Positions 50,758-58,765 are shown, counted from the stretch's first letter. The stretch: DNA of 64,000 nt from Saccharopolyspora kobensis (GCF_900108315.1 NZ_FNVB01000007.1:186001-250000); one strand, 5' to 3'. Program-made: numbers and translations. Notes: generated from the sequence alone by a model not told the origin.

Positions 50758-51294
50758 TCATCGCCGCTCCTTGGGCGTGCTCACCGACACCAGCACCTTG
50801 GGGGTGTCGCGCAGCGGTAGTTCCTGCACGGCGTGCTTGGCGGCCTCGGTCAGGCGGCCTTGCAGATCGCCCGCATCGCGGAACTGCGAGCTGGCGCGGA
50901 CCTGGACGCGCTTGGCGCTCGCGGTCACCGAGGCGGTGGCGACCCCGTCCTGGTCGCGCACCTGGTGCCCGACCAGCCGCGCCAGCGAGCGCGGATCGGT
51001 GGTGACCGTGACCTCCGGCGCCGGATCGTGCAGCCGGATCTCGCGCCGTCCGGAGGTCATCGCGATCAGCAGCAGGAGCAGCCCGGCCACCAGCACTCCG
51101 GCGGCGATCGCCCGGACCGGGGCGTCGTCCCACGACACCACGCTCAGCGCGGCGTGGATGCGCTGCCAGGGAACGATCAGGCCGCCGGTGCCCGGCCGCA
51201 CCAGTGCGCCCACCGCCTCGACCACCAGCACCACGCCGGCAGCGGCGGCGGCCAGCCCCAGCAACGTCGTGATCAGCCGAACGACAAAGCGCAT
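50758..51294 (-). CDS. DUF6286 membrane protein
   Basis: The 178-residue protein has two hydrophobic helices (LITTLLGLAAAAAGVVLVVE and AIAAGVLVAGLLLLLIAMTS). A small C-terminal domain contains EVTVTTDPRSLARLVGHQVR and VQVRASSQFRDAGDLQGRLT. It fits DUF6286, found next to Asp23/Gls24 genes in actinobacteria. The C-terminal domain has the alternating beta/alpha pattern of Asp23 and may interact with it. The start is 4 nt from the preceding Asp23 gene stop, consistent with one transcript. Confidence 0.8.
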   Translation of the reverse strand: MRFVVRLITTLLGLAAAAAGVVLVVEAVGALVRPGTGGLIVPWQRIHAALSVVSWDDAPVRAIAAGVLVAGLLLLLIAMTSGRREIRLHDPAPEVTVTTDPRSLARLVGHQVRDQDGVATASVTASAKRVQVRASSQFRDAGDLQGRLTEAAKHAVQELPLRDTPKVLVSVSTPKERR

Positions 51295-51298
51295 GTGC

Positions 51299-51670
51299 TC
51301 ACTCCACCCGGGGCGGTGCGTCCGCGGCGACCAGCGCGGACACGGTGACGTCGACGGTGCGCACCTGGCAGTCGGTCAGGCGCGCCAGTTCCTCGCCGAT
51401 CCGGGTGCGCAGCGCCGCGACGGCTTCGCGGACCGGCGCCGGGTAGCGCAGCGCCACGTCCAGCCGGACGCGCAGCGCGTCGTCCGGGCCGGAGATCTGG
51501 GCGCTGGCCCCGTGATCGCCGAGCCCGAGCCCGCCGATCCGGCGGCGCGTCCGCGCGCAACCCGGGTGCTGGTCTGCGGTGTGCTCGGCGATCTTGCGCA
51601 GGACCGAGCGGCTGATCTGCAACCGGCCCCGGTCGGCGGGGTCGGCCCGCTCGGCGGTGCCGGTGCTCAT
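51299..51670 (-). CDS. Asp23/Gls24 family envelope stress protein
   Basis: The 123-residue protein starts MSTGTAERADPADRGRLQIS and has the Asp23 core: RLQISRSVLRKIAEHTA, then a beta strand set, then RVRLDVALRYPAPVREAVAA, ending QVRTVDVTVSALVAAD. Asp23 proteins form large membrane-associated assemblies linked to cell-wall stress. The ATG overlaps the stop of the small membrane protein gene (ATGA). It is one of at least four Asp23-type genes in this operon. Confidence 0.87.
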   Translation of the reverse strand: MSTGTAERADPADRGRLQISRSVLRKIAEHTADQHPGCARTRRRIGGLGLGDHGASAQISGPDDALRVRLDVALRYPAPVREAVAALRTRIGEELARLTDCQVRTVDVTVSALVAADAPPRVE

Positions 51671-51846
51671 CGGTCCCGCCCGCGGCCGAGGATGTCGCCG
51701 ATCTCCAGCTCGCCGTCCAGCAGCCTGCCGACCACCAGGCCGAGCGCGCCGACCAGCAGCGCGATCAGGAAACCGGTGAATCCGCCGAGCGCGGCGGCCG
51801 CGCCGAGGATGAGCCCGGCGAGCAGCCCGGTCTGTGTCCAATTCAT
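51667..51846 (-). CDS. DUF2273-like small membrane protein
   Basis: The 59-residue protein starts MNWTQTGLLAGLILGAAAAL and is almost entirely two membrane helices, ending with a short acidic/basic tail LLDGELEIGDILGRGRDR. Small DUF2273 proteins accompany Asp23 and AmaP in Gram-positive bacteria. Start ATG with GGAGGG upstream. The stop overlaps the next gene by four bases. Confidence 0.8.
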   Translation of the reverse strand: MNWTQTGLLAGLILGAAAALGGFTGFLIALLVGALGLVVGRLLDGELEIGDILGRGRDR

Positions 51847-51884
51847 CTGGCAAACCCTCCAAGGGGACTGTCTTCGGCTTGTTC

Positions 51885-52130
51885 TCAGCGGACTCGGGGC
51901 GGGCGGTTGCGGCGGGCCCGCCAGTCGCGGAACCGGCGCACCAGGCCGCGGATCCCGCGCGGCCGGTGCACGACCACCACCGGCGCGTCGCAGCGGTCGC
52001 GACCCGCGCGCAGTTCGGCGAGCCCGGCGGCGAACGCCTCCGGGTCGCCCCCGACGTCCGGGTGGTGCGCCCGGACGAACGCCCGGATCGCGCGGCGGGT
52101 CTCCGGATCCTGCTGCACAGCGACCATCAT
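51885..52130 (-). CDS. Small protein with a J-domain-like HPD motif
   Basis: The 81-residue protein has an N-terminal helix (DPETRRAIRAFVRAHHPDVG) containing the HPD tripeptide that in J-domains activates Hsp70. GDPEAFAAGLAEL follows as in a J-domain helix III. A basic C-terminal tail (RGIRGLVRRFRDWRARRNRP) follows. Helices I and IV of a full J-domain are not clear, so it is a truncated or divergent relative. The ATG overlaps the stop of the preceding Asp23-like gene (ATGA), so it is expressed with the operon. Confidence 0.7.
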   Translation of the reverse strand: MMVAVQQDPETRRAIRAFVRAHHPDVGGDPEAFAAGLAELRAGRDRCDAPVVVVHRPRGIRGLVRRFRDWRARRNRPPRVR

Positions 52131-52423
52131 GCGCCCTCCGGCTCATCGGACGTGATCACGTCGGCCACGGTGATGTCCACCGGGACGCCGCCCGCGATCG
52201 CGGCCAGCTCGCCGCGCAGCTCGGTCAGCACCGCGGGCAGCGGCCGGCCCAGCCGCAGCACCACCCCGACCTCGACCGAGCCCTCGCCCACCCGGACCCC
52301 GGTGATCCGCTGCCCGGGCTGGTAGGTGGCGATCTCGCCGTACTGCCCGCCGTGCAACCGCGCCACCGCGGGGTGGGCGAGCGCCCGGTCGGCGAGCTCG
52401 CTGGCGGAAACGTGCTCCGGCAT
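52127..52423 (-). CDS. Asp23-like small protein
   Basis: The 98-residue protein begins MPEHVSASELADRALAHPAV and has the Asp23-type C-terminal pattern VEVGVVLRLGRPLPAVLTEL followed by VPVDITVADVITSDE. It lacks the conserved N-terminal strand of longer Asp23 proteins and may be a minimal assembly partner. AGGAGGAC lies upstream of the ATG. The stop overlaps the next ATG. Confidence 0.75.
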   Translation of the reverse strand: MPEHVSASELADRALAHPAVARLHGGQYGEIATYQPGQRITGVRVGEGSVEVGVVLRLGRPLPAVLTELRGELAAIAGGVPVDITVADVITSDEPEGA

Positions 52424-52548
52424 TCGGCGGACGTCCTCCTGGATCGTTCAGAGCTCGTCGGCGGCCGGTCTGCGCGCGTGCTCGAAGCGGCTGGCACCGC
52501 TCGCACGAGCGCAGCCGGCTGCGCCGACAGGTCCTCGGCGGGCTGCGG

Positions 52549-53064
52549 TCACTCGACGCGGGAAGCGGCCGGCTGCGCGGGCTCCTCGCCGTCCTCGTTG
52601 GGCAGGTGGATGTCGTTGACCGCGATGTTTACCTCGATGACCTCCAGCCCGGTCATCCGCTCCACCGCGGTGATCACGTTGCGCCGCACCGCGCGCGCGA
52701 GGTCCACGATGGACGCGCCGTACTCGACCACGATGTCCAGGTCGACCGCGGCCTGCTTCTCGCCGACCTCGACCTGCACGCCGGAGGTGGAGGAGGTGCC
52801 GCTGCCGCCCGGGATCCGCTCCCGGATCGCGCCGAACGCCCGGGAGACGCCGCCGCCCATCGCGTACACGCCGGAGATCTCGCGGGCCGCGATGCCGGCG
52901 ATCTTCTGCACCACCGACGCGGCGATGGTGGTCTTGCCCTGGGAGGTGTCGTCGGCCAGCCGGTTCGGCGCCGTGCTCGTGCGGGTCTCCGGGATCCGCC
53001 GGTTCTCGGTGGTGCTGCCGCGCTCCTCGCTCGCGTTCTGCGTGCTCCCGCTGTTCTGAGCCAT
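52549..53064 (-). CDS. Asp23/Gls24 family envelope stress protein
   Basis: The 171-residue protein has a Ser/Thr-rich disordered N-terminus of about 45 residues and then the full Asp23 domain. KTTIAASVVQKIAGIAAREI and SGVYAMGGGVSRAFG are followed by VEVGEKQAAVDLDIVVEYGA and SIVDLARAVRRNVITAVERM, then TGLEVIEVNIAVNDIHL. This is the closest relative of canonical Asp23 in the operon. ATG start with AAGGAG upstream. A 116-bp gap before it could hold a second promoter. Confidence 0.93.
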   Translation of the reverse strand: MAQNSGSTQNASEERGSTTENRRIPETRTSTAPNRLADDTSQGKTTIAASVVQKIAGIAAREISGVYAMGGGVSRAFGAIRERIPGGSGTSSTSGVQVEVGEKQAAVDLDIVVEYGASIVDLARAVRRNVITAVERMTGLEVIEVNIAVNDIHLPNEDGEEPAQPAASRVE

Positions 53065-53180
53065 GGAAATGACGCTCCTTCCCGGTTGCGCCGGCACCGC
53101 GTCGGCCCGGCGTGTTCTGCTGAGAGTCGGATGCGGGCACCCGACGCGATCTTGCGCGGCTGTGTGCCACGTCACCATTC

Positions 53181-53732
53181 TCATCCCGGCGGCTCGACGT
53201 CGGCGATGCGTACCCACACCGTCGGTGCGCCCGCGCCCAGGGCGTCCCGCAGGGCAGCGGCCAGTTCCCGCTGGATCTGCTCGGCGAGGCTCGCCGGGAG
53301 CAGGTAGCGGACGGCCAGGTCCACCTGCACCTCGTCGGCGTCGCCGACGCAGCCGCGCAGGTGCGCGCCCGGGTGCCGGGTGAGGACCTCGGCGCACAGC
53401 TGCCGCGTCAGCAGCACCACCGCCTGCGGGTGAATCCGCAGCGCACCGCCCTCCTGGGCGAGTTCGATCGGCGAGGCGCCTAGGCCGCCGCGCACTCCGC
53501 GGACCGTCATCAAGGCGCGTTCCACCAGGCCGTGCGGCGGTTCGACGGGGATCTGCGCGGTGCGCCGCACGGGCGCCCAGACGGCCTTCAGCTCCGCCAG
53601 CTCGGCCTGGCAGTGCGGGCAGGTCCGGACGTGCCCGACGAGTTCGGGCGGGGCGCTGTCGGTGAGGACGTCGAGCAGCTCGGCTTCGGTGCGGCCGCAG
53701 GGCAGCGCCCGGTCGGCGGAGTGATCAGCCAT
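53181..53732 (-). CDS. Zinc-finger anti-sigma-like domain fused to an Asp23 domain
   Basis: The 183-residue protein has an N-terminal anti-sigma-type zinc finger: ELVGHVRTCPHCQAELAELK contains the H-x3-C-x2-C of the zf-HC2/ZAS group. EPPHGLVERALMTVRGVR follows, as in such proteins. Instead of a membrane helix and sensor, the C-terminal half reads GALRIHPQAVVLLTRQLCAE, VQVDLAVRYLLPASLAEQIQ and PTVWVRIADVEPP, an Asp23-like domain. The ATG overlaps the end of the ECF sigma gene by 8 bp, the usual arrangement of a sigma/anti-sigma pair. The protein is predicted to be soluble. Confidence 0.8.
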   Translation of the reverse strand: MADHSADRALPCGRTEAELLDVLTDSAPPELVGHVRTCPHCQAELAELKAVWAPVRRTAQIPVEPPHGLVERALMTVRGVRGGLGASPIELAQEGGALRIHPQAVVLLTRQLCAEVLTRHPGAHLRGCVGDADEVQVDLAVRYLLPASLAEQIQRELAAALRDALGAGAPTVWVRIADVEPPG

Positions 53733-54282
53733 CGCGCATCTCCCGCAACCTGGCCAGCAGCGTCGTGCGCGCCCGGTGCAGCCGGGAGCGCAGCGCGGGC
53801 ACCGGCACTTCGAGCACCTCCGCGATCTCCTCGTAGCTCATGCCCTCCAGCTCGCGCAGCACCAGCGGCACGCGCTGCGAGGGTTCGAGCGTGTCGATGG
53901 CCCGGTGCACGAACGCGGCCTCCTCGCTGCGGACCGCGTGCCCCTCGGGGTCGACCGTGCCGCGGTCGGAGATCAACTCGGCGGTCGGTTCCAGCGGCAC
54001 CGTCGGCCTGCGGCGGCGCACCTGCGCCAGGGCCGCGTTGGTGACCACCCGGTAGAGCCACGTGGTCGGGGCCGATTCGCCGCGGAACCTCGCCAGCCCC
54101 CGCCAGGCCGACACCCAGGCCTCCTGCACCGCGTCCTCGGCCTCCGCGGAATCCCCGAGTACGCGGTAGGCGACGCGGTACATGGTGGCACTGTGCCTGC
54201 GGACCAGCTGGTCGAAGGCATTCGCGTCGCCGCGTTGCGCGGCGGCCACGAGCGCCTCGTCGGTGCCGGCCCCAACAGTCAC
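53725..54282 (-). CDS. ECF-type RNA polymerase sigma factor
   Basis: The 185-residue protein has sigma region 2 in TMYRVAYRVLGDSAEAEDAV and QEAWVSAWRGLARFRGESAP then TTWLYRVVTNAALAQVRRRR. Region 4 is EPSQRVPLVLRELEGMSYEE and IAEVLEVPVPALRSRLHRAR. No region 1 or 3 is present, the mark of ECF sigmas. The GTG start overlaps the stop of the RibD-like gene (GTGA). Its anti-sigma candidate follows directly. Targets probably include the Asp23 genes downstream. Confidence 0.93.
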   Translation of the reverse strand: MTVGAGTDEALVAAAQRGDANAFDQLVRRHSATMYRVAYRVLGDSAEAEDAVQEAWVSAWRGLARFRGESAPTTWLYRVVTNAALAQVRRRRPTVPLEPTAELISDRGTVDPEGHAVRSEEAAFVHRAIDTLEPSQRVPLVLRELEGMSYEEIAEVLEVPVPALRSRLHRARTTLLARLREMRDG

Positions 54283-55031
54283 CCGCGCATTCTCGCGTAA
54301 CGGAGCAGGAGCAGCGATTCCGCGTGCAGAACCGAGTCCAGCCGCATGCTCCGTGGCGTCTCGACACCGGATCCCACCGCGATCCGGCTGGCATCGCCGC
54401 TGGCCAGCACGGGGGAGAGGGTCAGGCACAGCTCGTCGACGAGGTCCTGGTCGATCAGCGAGCCGAACAGCCTCGGCCCGCCTTCGCAGCCGATGCGCCG
54501 CAGCCCGCGCTCGGCCAGCGCGTCCAGCGCCACCCGCAGGTCCACTTCGGCATCGCCGGTGACCACGACGTCGGCGCCGGCGTCGGCGAGCTCGGCCCGG
54601 CGCTGCGCGGGCGCGGCTTCGGTGGTGAGCACGATGGGCGGCACCACGGTGTCGGTCAGCAGCGGGGAGTCCAGCGGCACCGAGGCGTGCGCGGTGACCA
54701 GCGCGATCGGCGGGATCTCCGACAGCCCGTGGCGCTCGCGGCGCTCCGCGCGGACCTCGGTGCGCTTGATCCCGCGGTAGCCCTCGATCAGCGCGGTGCC
54801 CACGCCGACCAGCACCACGTCCGAGAGGTCGCGGATCAGGCCCAGCACGCGCTGGTCCACCGGTGCCGACAAGCCGCGCGAACTGCCCTTCACGGTCACC
54901 GCGCCGTCCAGGCTGGAGACGAAGTTGACCCGCACCCACGGGCGTTCCAGCTGCTCGGGGAAGGCGTAGAACCGTTCCAGCTCGTCGTCGACCTGCCGCG
55001 CGCCGTCCAGCGGCCAAAGCTCGTCCACCAC
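54279..55031 (-). CDS. RibD C-terminal-domain reductase (pyrimidine reductase family)
   Basis: The 250-residue protein has the RibD-C dihydrofolate-reductase-like fold: RPWVRVNFVSSLDGAVTVKG, then VLVGVGTALIEGYRGIKRTE. RIGCEGGPRLFGSLIDQDLV and DELCLTLSPVLASGDASRIA follow. It belongs with the actinobacterial pyrimidine-reductase family that includes Rv2671; the natural substrate may be a riboflavin intermediate or a dihydrofolate-like pteridine. Two GTG codons (55031, 55028) are candidate starts. It leads the ECF/Asp23 gene string and diverges from zapE. Confidence 0.82.
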   Translation of the reverse strand: MVDELWPLDGARQVDDELERFYAFPEQLERPWVRVNFVSSLDGAVTVKGSSRGLSAPVDQRVLGLIRDLSDVVLVGVGTALIEGYRGIKRTEVRAERRERHGLSEIPPIALVTAHASVPLDSPLLTDTVVPPIVLTTEAAPAQRRAELADAGADVVVTGDAEVDLRVALDALAERGLRRIGCEGGPRLFGSLIDQDLVDELCLTLSPVLASGDASRIAVGSGVETPRSMRLDSVLHAESLLLLRYARMRG

Positions 55032-55114
55032 GTGCCCAATCCCACCACGTCCGGTGCCCCGGCGGGTGAGCAGGAGCACGTGCCCGCACGGCCGGACGGC
55101 GCGGTGCCCGGTTA

Positions 55115-55120
55115 TAGAGT
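55115..55120 (+). promoter_or_regulatory. -10 element of zapE, leaderless
   Basis: TAGAGT lies 6 nt before the zapE ATG and fits TANNNT. It is overlapped by TATAGA two bases earlier. Confidence 0.5.
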
Positions 55121-55126
55121 CGGCGC

Positions 55127-56149
55127 ATGAGTTTTCCGCGTCTGGCAGACCGCCGTCCCGAGCTCACCCCGGACGAGCTGGTCCAGGCGATGACTCCGCC
55201 GCCGATGTTCGACGCGGTCCGCTTCGACACCTACGTCCCCAACCCCGACGAGCCCAGCCAGGCGACCGCGGTCCGGGAGTGCGCGGCGTTCGCCGAGCGG
55301 ATCAACGCCGACGGCGGCGGTTCGTGGCTGCGCGGGATGTTCGGCAAGAAGAAGGCCGACGGTGGCAAGCGGGGCCTCTACCTCGACGGCGGGTTCGGCG
55401 TCGGCAAGACGCACCTGCTCGCCTCGCTGTGGCACGCCACCGAGGGGAACAAGGCCTTCGGCACGTTCGTCGAGGTCACCGGGCTGGTCGGCGCGCTGGG
55501 CTTCGCCGAGACGGTGCGGCGGCTGTCCGGGCACAAACTGCTGGCCATCGACGAGTTCGAGCTGGACGATCCCGGTGACACGATGCTGGTCACCCAGCTG
55601 ATCGCCAAGCTCACCGACGCGGGCGTGCACATCGCGGCCACCTCCAACACGCTGCCGGACAAGCTCGGCGAGGGGCGGTTCGCGGCGGCGGACTTCCTCC
55701 GCGAGATCCACGCGATGTCGGCCCGCTTCGGCGTGCTGCGGGTCGACGGCCCGGACTACCGGCACCGCGGGCTGCCCGAGGCGCCGCCGCCGATGAGCGA
55801 CGACGAGCTGGTCCGCCTCGCGGAGGCGACCGACGGTTCGACGCTGGACGACTTCGACGAGCTGTGCGACTTCCTCGCCGGGCTGCACGCCTCGAAGTAC
55901 GGCCGCCTGCTCGACGGCGTGACCGCAGTGCACCTCAGCGGCGTGCACGCCGCGCCGGACCAGGACGTGGCGCTGCGCCTGGTGGCCCTGGCCGACCGGC
56001 TCTACGACCGCTCGATCCCGGTGCGCGTCTCGGGCGAAGCGCTCTCGGCGCTGTTCACCGAGGAGATGCTGCAGGGCGGCTACCGGAAGAAGTACCTCCG
56101 CGCGATCAGCCGCCTGACGGCGCTGTCGAGGGACCTCGCCACCTCCTGA
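55127..56149 (+). CDS. zapE: ZapE/AFG1-family cell-division ATPase
   Basis: The 340-residue AAA+-like protein has Walker A in LYLDGGFGVGKTHLLASLWH near residue 90. Walker B is LLAIDEFELDDPGDTML. The sensor region is DAGVHIAATSNTLPDKLGEG, and the ending RKKYLRAISRLTALSRDLA is also typical. In E. coli ZapE modulates FtsZ rings under stress. The actinobacterial homologue (Rv2670c) sits next to the RibD-like gene, as here. The start is the ATG after the TAGAGT hexamer. Confidence 0.9.
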   Translation: MSFPRLADRRPELTPDELVQAMTPPPMFDAVRFDTYVPNPDEPSQATAVRECAAFAERINADGGGSWLRGMFGKKKADGGKRGLYLDGGFGVGKTHLLASLWHATEGNKAFGTFVEVTGLVGALGFAETVRRLSGHKLLAIDEFELDDPGDTMLVTQLIAKLTDAGVHIAATSNTLPDKLGEGRFAAADFLREIHAMSARFGVLRVDGPDYRHRGLPEAPPPMSDDELVRLAEATDGSTLDDFDELCDFLAGLHASKYGRLLDGVTAVHLSGVHAAPDQDVALRLVALADRLYDRSIPVRVSGEALSALFTEEMLQGGYRKKYLRAISRLTALSRDLATS

Positions 56150-56213
56150 CCGCCCTTCACGGTGGCCCCCGACCAGCGCGAACGCCGCCCGAGCGGTGGG
56201 GGCTGCGCCGATT

Positions 56214-56280
56214 TCGCGAGAAGTCGACCGTCACCCGGGTGAACGTCGTTCTCTCGCGAGATCGACCGCGGCCCGGGTGA
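56214..56280. repeat. Imperfect direct repeat with palindromic cores between zapE and rocD
   Basis: Two copies about 38-40 bp apart share CGCGAGA, TCGACCG and CCCGGGTGA in the same order (first from 56215, second from 56255). The first can also pair with the start of the second as an imperfect hairpin. The region lies between convergent stop codons and may terminate both transcripts. Confidence 0.5.
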
Positions 56281-56290
56281 CGGCCGTGGT

Positions 56291-57523
56291 TCAGCGGGCC
56301 AGGACTTCGGTGATCGCGTCCAGACCGGTGTCGAGCTCCTCGCGGGTGATCACCAGGGGCGGGGCCAGGCGCAGGGTGGTGTCCTGGGTTTCCTTGCACA
56401 GGACGCCGCGCTCGACCAGGGCTTCGCTGACCTCGCGGCCGGTCGGGCCGCCGGGGGCGATCTCCACGCCCGCCCACAGCCCGCGCCCGCGGACCTCCAG
56501 CACTCCGCGGCCGACGAGCTCGCCGAGCCGGGCGTGCATGTGGGCGCCGAGTTCGCGCGAGCGCTCCTGGAACTCGCCGGTGCTCAGCAGGCGGATCACG
56601 GCTCGCCCGACCGCGCAGGCCAGCGGGTTGCCGCCGAAGGTGGAGCCGTGCTGGCCGGGGCGCAGGACGCCGAGGACGTCGTCGCGGCCGACGACCGCGG
56701 ACACCGGCAGGATGCCGCCGCCGAGCGCCTTGCCGAGGGTGTAGAGGTCGGCGCGGATGCCGTCGTGCTCGCTGGCCAGCAGTTCACCGGTGCGGGCCAG
56801 GCCGGACTGGATCTCGTCGGCGATCAGCAGCGCGCCGTGCTCGTCGCAGAGCCGCCGCAGCCGCGGCAGGTAGTCGGCGGGCGGCACGATCACGCCGGCC
56901 TCGCCCTGGATCGGCTCGACCAGCACCGCCGCGGTGCGCTCGCTGATGGCCGCCTCCACCGCGGCGGCGTCGCCGTACTCGGTCACGCGGAAACCCGGGG
57001 TGTACGGCCCGAACCCGTCGTGCGCGACCGGGTCGGTGGAGAACGACACGATGGTGGTGGTGCGGCCGTGGAAGTTGGATCCGGCGACGATGATCTCCGC
57101 CTGGTTCTCCGGCACGCCCTTGACCTGGTAGGCCCACTTCCGCGCGATCTTGATGGCGGACTCGACGGCCTCCGCGCCGGAGTTCATCGGCAGCACCCGG
57201 TCGGTGCCGGTGAGCTCGGCGAGCTCGCGGCAGAACGGGCCGAGCTGGTCGTGGTGGAACGCGCGGCTGGTCAGCGTGACCCGGCCGAGCTGCTCGGTGG
57301 CCGCGGCGACCAGCGCGGGGTGCCGGTGGCCGAAGTTCAGCGCCGAGTACCCGGCCAGGAAGTCCAGGTGGCGCCGTCCGTCCACATCGGTCATCCAGGC
57401 GCCGTCGGCCTCGGCGATCACGACCGGCAGCGGGTGGTAGTTGTGCGCGCTGTACTGGTCGTCGAGGGCCCGGAAACCGGCGGCCTTCGACGAAGCTTCG
57501 AGGTGCGACGGAACGGCAGTCAT
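56291..57523 (-). CDS. rocD: Ornithine--oxo-acid transaminase
   Basis: The 410-residue class III PLP aminotransferase converts ornithine to glutamate-5-semialdehyde. The N-terminus YSAHNYHPLPVVIAEADGAW is characteristic of RocD. LPMNSGAEAVESAIKIARKW is the phosphate-binding region, LIADEIQSGLARTG contains the PLP Asp, and YTLGKALGGGILPVSAVVG contains the Schiff-base Lys. ATG at 57523 lies 7 nt after TAACCT, supporting this start over the GTG at 57529. It functions in arginine/ornithine catabolism; no arginase gene is nearby. Confidence 0.94.
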   Translation of the reverse strand: MTAVPSHLEASSKAAGFRALDDQYSAHNYHPLPVVIAEADGAWMTDVDGRRHLDFLAGYSALNFGHRHPALVAAATEQLGRVTLTSRAFHHDQLGPFCRELAELTGTDRVLPMNSGAEAVESAIKIARKWAYQVKGVPENQAEIIVAGSNFHGRTTTIVSFSTDPVAHDGFGPYTPGFRVTEYGDAAAVEAAISERTAAVLVEPIQGEAGVIVPPADYLPRLRRLCDEHGALLIADEIQSGLARTGELLASEHDGIRADLYTLGKALGGGILPVSAVVGRDDVLGVLRPGQHGSTFGGNPLACAVGRAVIRLLSTGEFQERSRELGAHMHARLGELVGRGVLEVRGRGLWAGVEIAPGGPTGREVSEALVERGVLCKETQDTTLRLAPPLVITREELDTGLDAITEVLAR

Positions 57524-57530
57524 GGACACA

Positions 57531-57536
57531 AGGTTA
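57531..57536 (-). promoter_or_regulatory. -10 element of rocD
   Basis: TAACCT on the minus strand lies 7 nt before the ATG of rocD. Confidence 0.45.
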
Positions 57537-57702
57537 TGTCGCGGACGGCGAAGATTTCAGCCGCTAGGCGTTGCTTGCGACGACACTTCGTTGCGTGGTC
57601 GACGCCGGTGTCGTCTGATCGTTGTTTCACCCGGGCAACTGGGCGTCGGCTTGACATCATGTGGCCGACGGGCGGTTCGCAGCGGCGGAAGGCGGGACAT
57701 CG

Positions 57703-58758
57703 ATGCCGGACGAGGGTGAGTACCGGGTGTACCTGGGTGCCTACACGGGCGCGGATTCGGCGGCCGACGGAATCCGGTCGGCCACCGCCGACGGGCGCGG
57801 CTCGCTGCGGTGCGCCGAGAGCGTCGCCGAGATCCACGACCCGTCGTTCCTGGCGCTCGCGCCGGACGGTTCGACGCTGTTCGCGGTCAGCGAGCAGCGC
57901 GACGGCCGGGTCTTCGCGCTGCAGATCCGCGACGACGGGACCCTCCGCGAGCTGAACTCGCAGCCGACGCTCGGCGCGGCTCCGTGCCACCTGAGCGTGC
58001 ACCCGTCCGGGAAGTACCTGCTGACCGCGAACTACGAGTCCGGCAACGTGGTGGTGCACCCGATCGACACCGGCGGTGTGCTGCGCGAGCCGTGCCACGT
58101 GGTGCAGCACAGCGGCAGCGGCCCGAACCCGCAGCGCCAGGAGGGCCCGCACGCGCACCAGGTGCTGCCCGATCCCACCGGTCGGTTCGTGCTGGCGGTG
58201 GATCTGGGCACCGATTCTGTCTACAGCTACGACTTCGACGAGAGCAGCGGGCACCTGGCCCTCCGGCACGAGCTGTCGCTGCGCGCCGGGACCGGGCCGC
58301 GGCACCTGGCGTTCCACCCGGACGGCGAGCGCGCGTACCTGCTCAACGAGCTGGCGTCGTCGGTCACCGAGCTCGGCTACGACCCGTCCTCGGGTGCGCT
58401 GGAGCCGAGGCGGACGCTCAGCGCGCTGCCGCCGGACTACGGGCGGCCGAGCCTGGCCGCCGAGGTGGTGGTGACCCCGGACGGCCGGTTCGTGCTCACC
58501 TCCAACCGCGGCCACGACAGCATCGCGGTCTTCCGGGCCGATGCCAGCGACGGCGAGTTCCGGCTGCTCGGCATCCACTCGGCGGGCGTGGCCGAGCCCC
58601 GCCACATCGCGCTGTCCCCGGACGGCCGGGTCCTGTTCGCCGCGGGGCAGCGCAGCGACGACGTGCAGGCGTTCGCGATCTCGCCGTACGGCGAGCTGAC
58701 CCCGCTCGGCGATCCGGTTGCCACTCCGACGCCAGTCTGCATCCTCCCGGTGCCATGA
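57703..58758 (+). CDS. Lactonase-family seven-bladed beta-propeller (6-phosphogluconolactonase type)
   Basis: The 351-residue protein has repeated propeller blades: FLALAPDGSTLFAVSEQRDG, CHLSVHPSGKYLLTANYESG, HLAFHPDGERAYLLNELASS, EVVVTPDGRFVLTSNRGHDS and HIALSPDGRVLFAAGQRSDD. It resembles the Pgl/YbhE lactonase family, which hydrolyses 6-phosphogluconolactone or related lactones. The conserved HAHQVLPDPTGRFVLAVDLG is also seen in relatives. No signal peptide. ATG start with GGAAGGCGGGAC. The stop lies within a GGTGCCAT palindrome shared with the next gene's upstream region. Confidence 0.85.
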   Translation: MPDEGEYRVYLGAYTGADSAADGIRSATADGRGSLRCAESVAEIHDPSFLALAPDGSTLFAVSEQRDGRVFALQIRDDGTLRELNSQPTLGAAPCHLSVHPSGKYLLTANYESGNVVVHPIDTGGVLREPCHVVQHSGSGPNPQRQEGPHAHQVLPDPTGRFVLAVDLGTDSVYSYDFDESSGHLALRHELSLRAGTGPRHLAFHPDGERAYLLNELASSVTELGYDPSSGALEPRRTLSALPPDYGRPSLAAEVVVTPDGRFVLTSNRGHDSIAVFRADASDGEFRLLGIHSAGVAEPRHIALSPDGRVLFAAGQRSDDVQAFAISPYGELTPLGDPVATPTPVCILPVP

Positions 58759-58765
58759 TGGCACC
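58749..58765. promoter_or_regulatory. GGTGCCAT inverted repeat upstream of the RHH gene
   Basis: GGTGCCAT-G-ATGGCACC is a perfect inverted repeat spanning the lactonase stop codon, about 140 bp upstream of the RHH-protein start. Its half-site recurs at 58885-58892 and 58896-58903. Confidence 0.5.
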
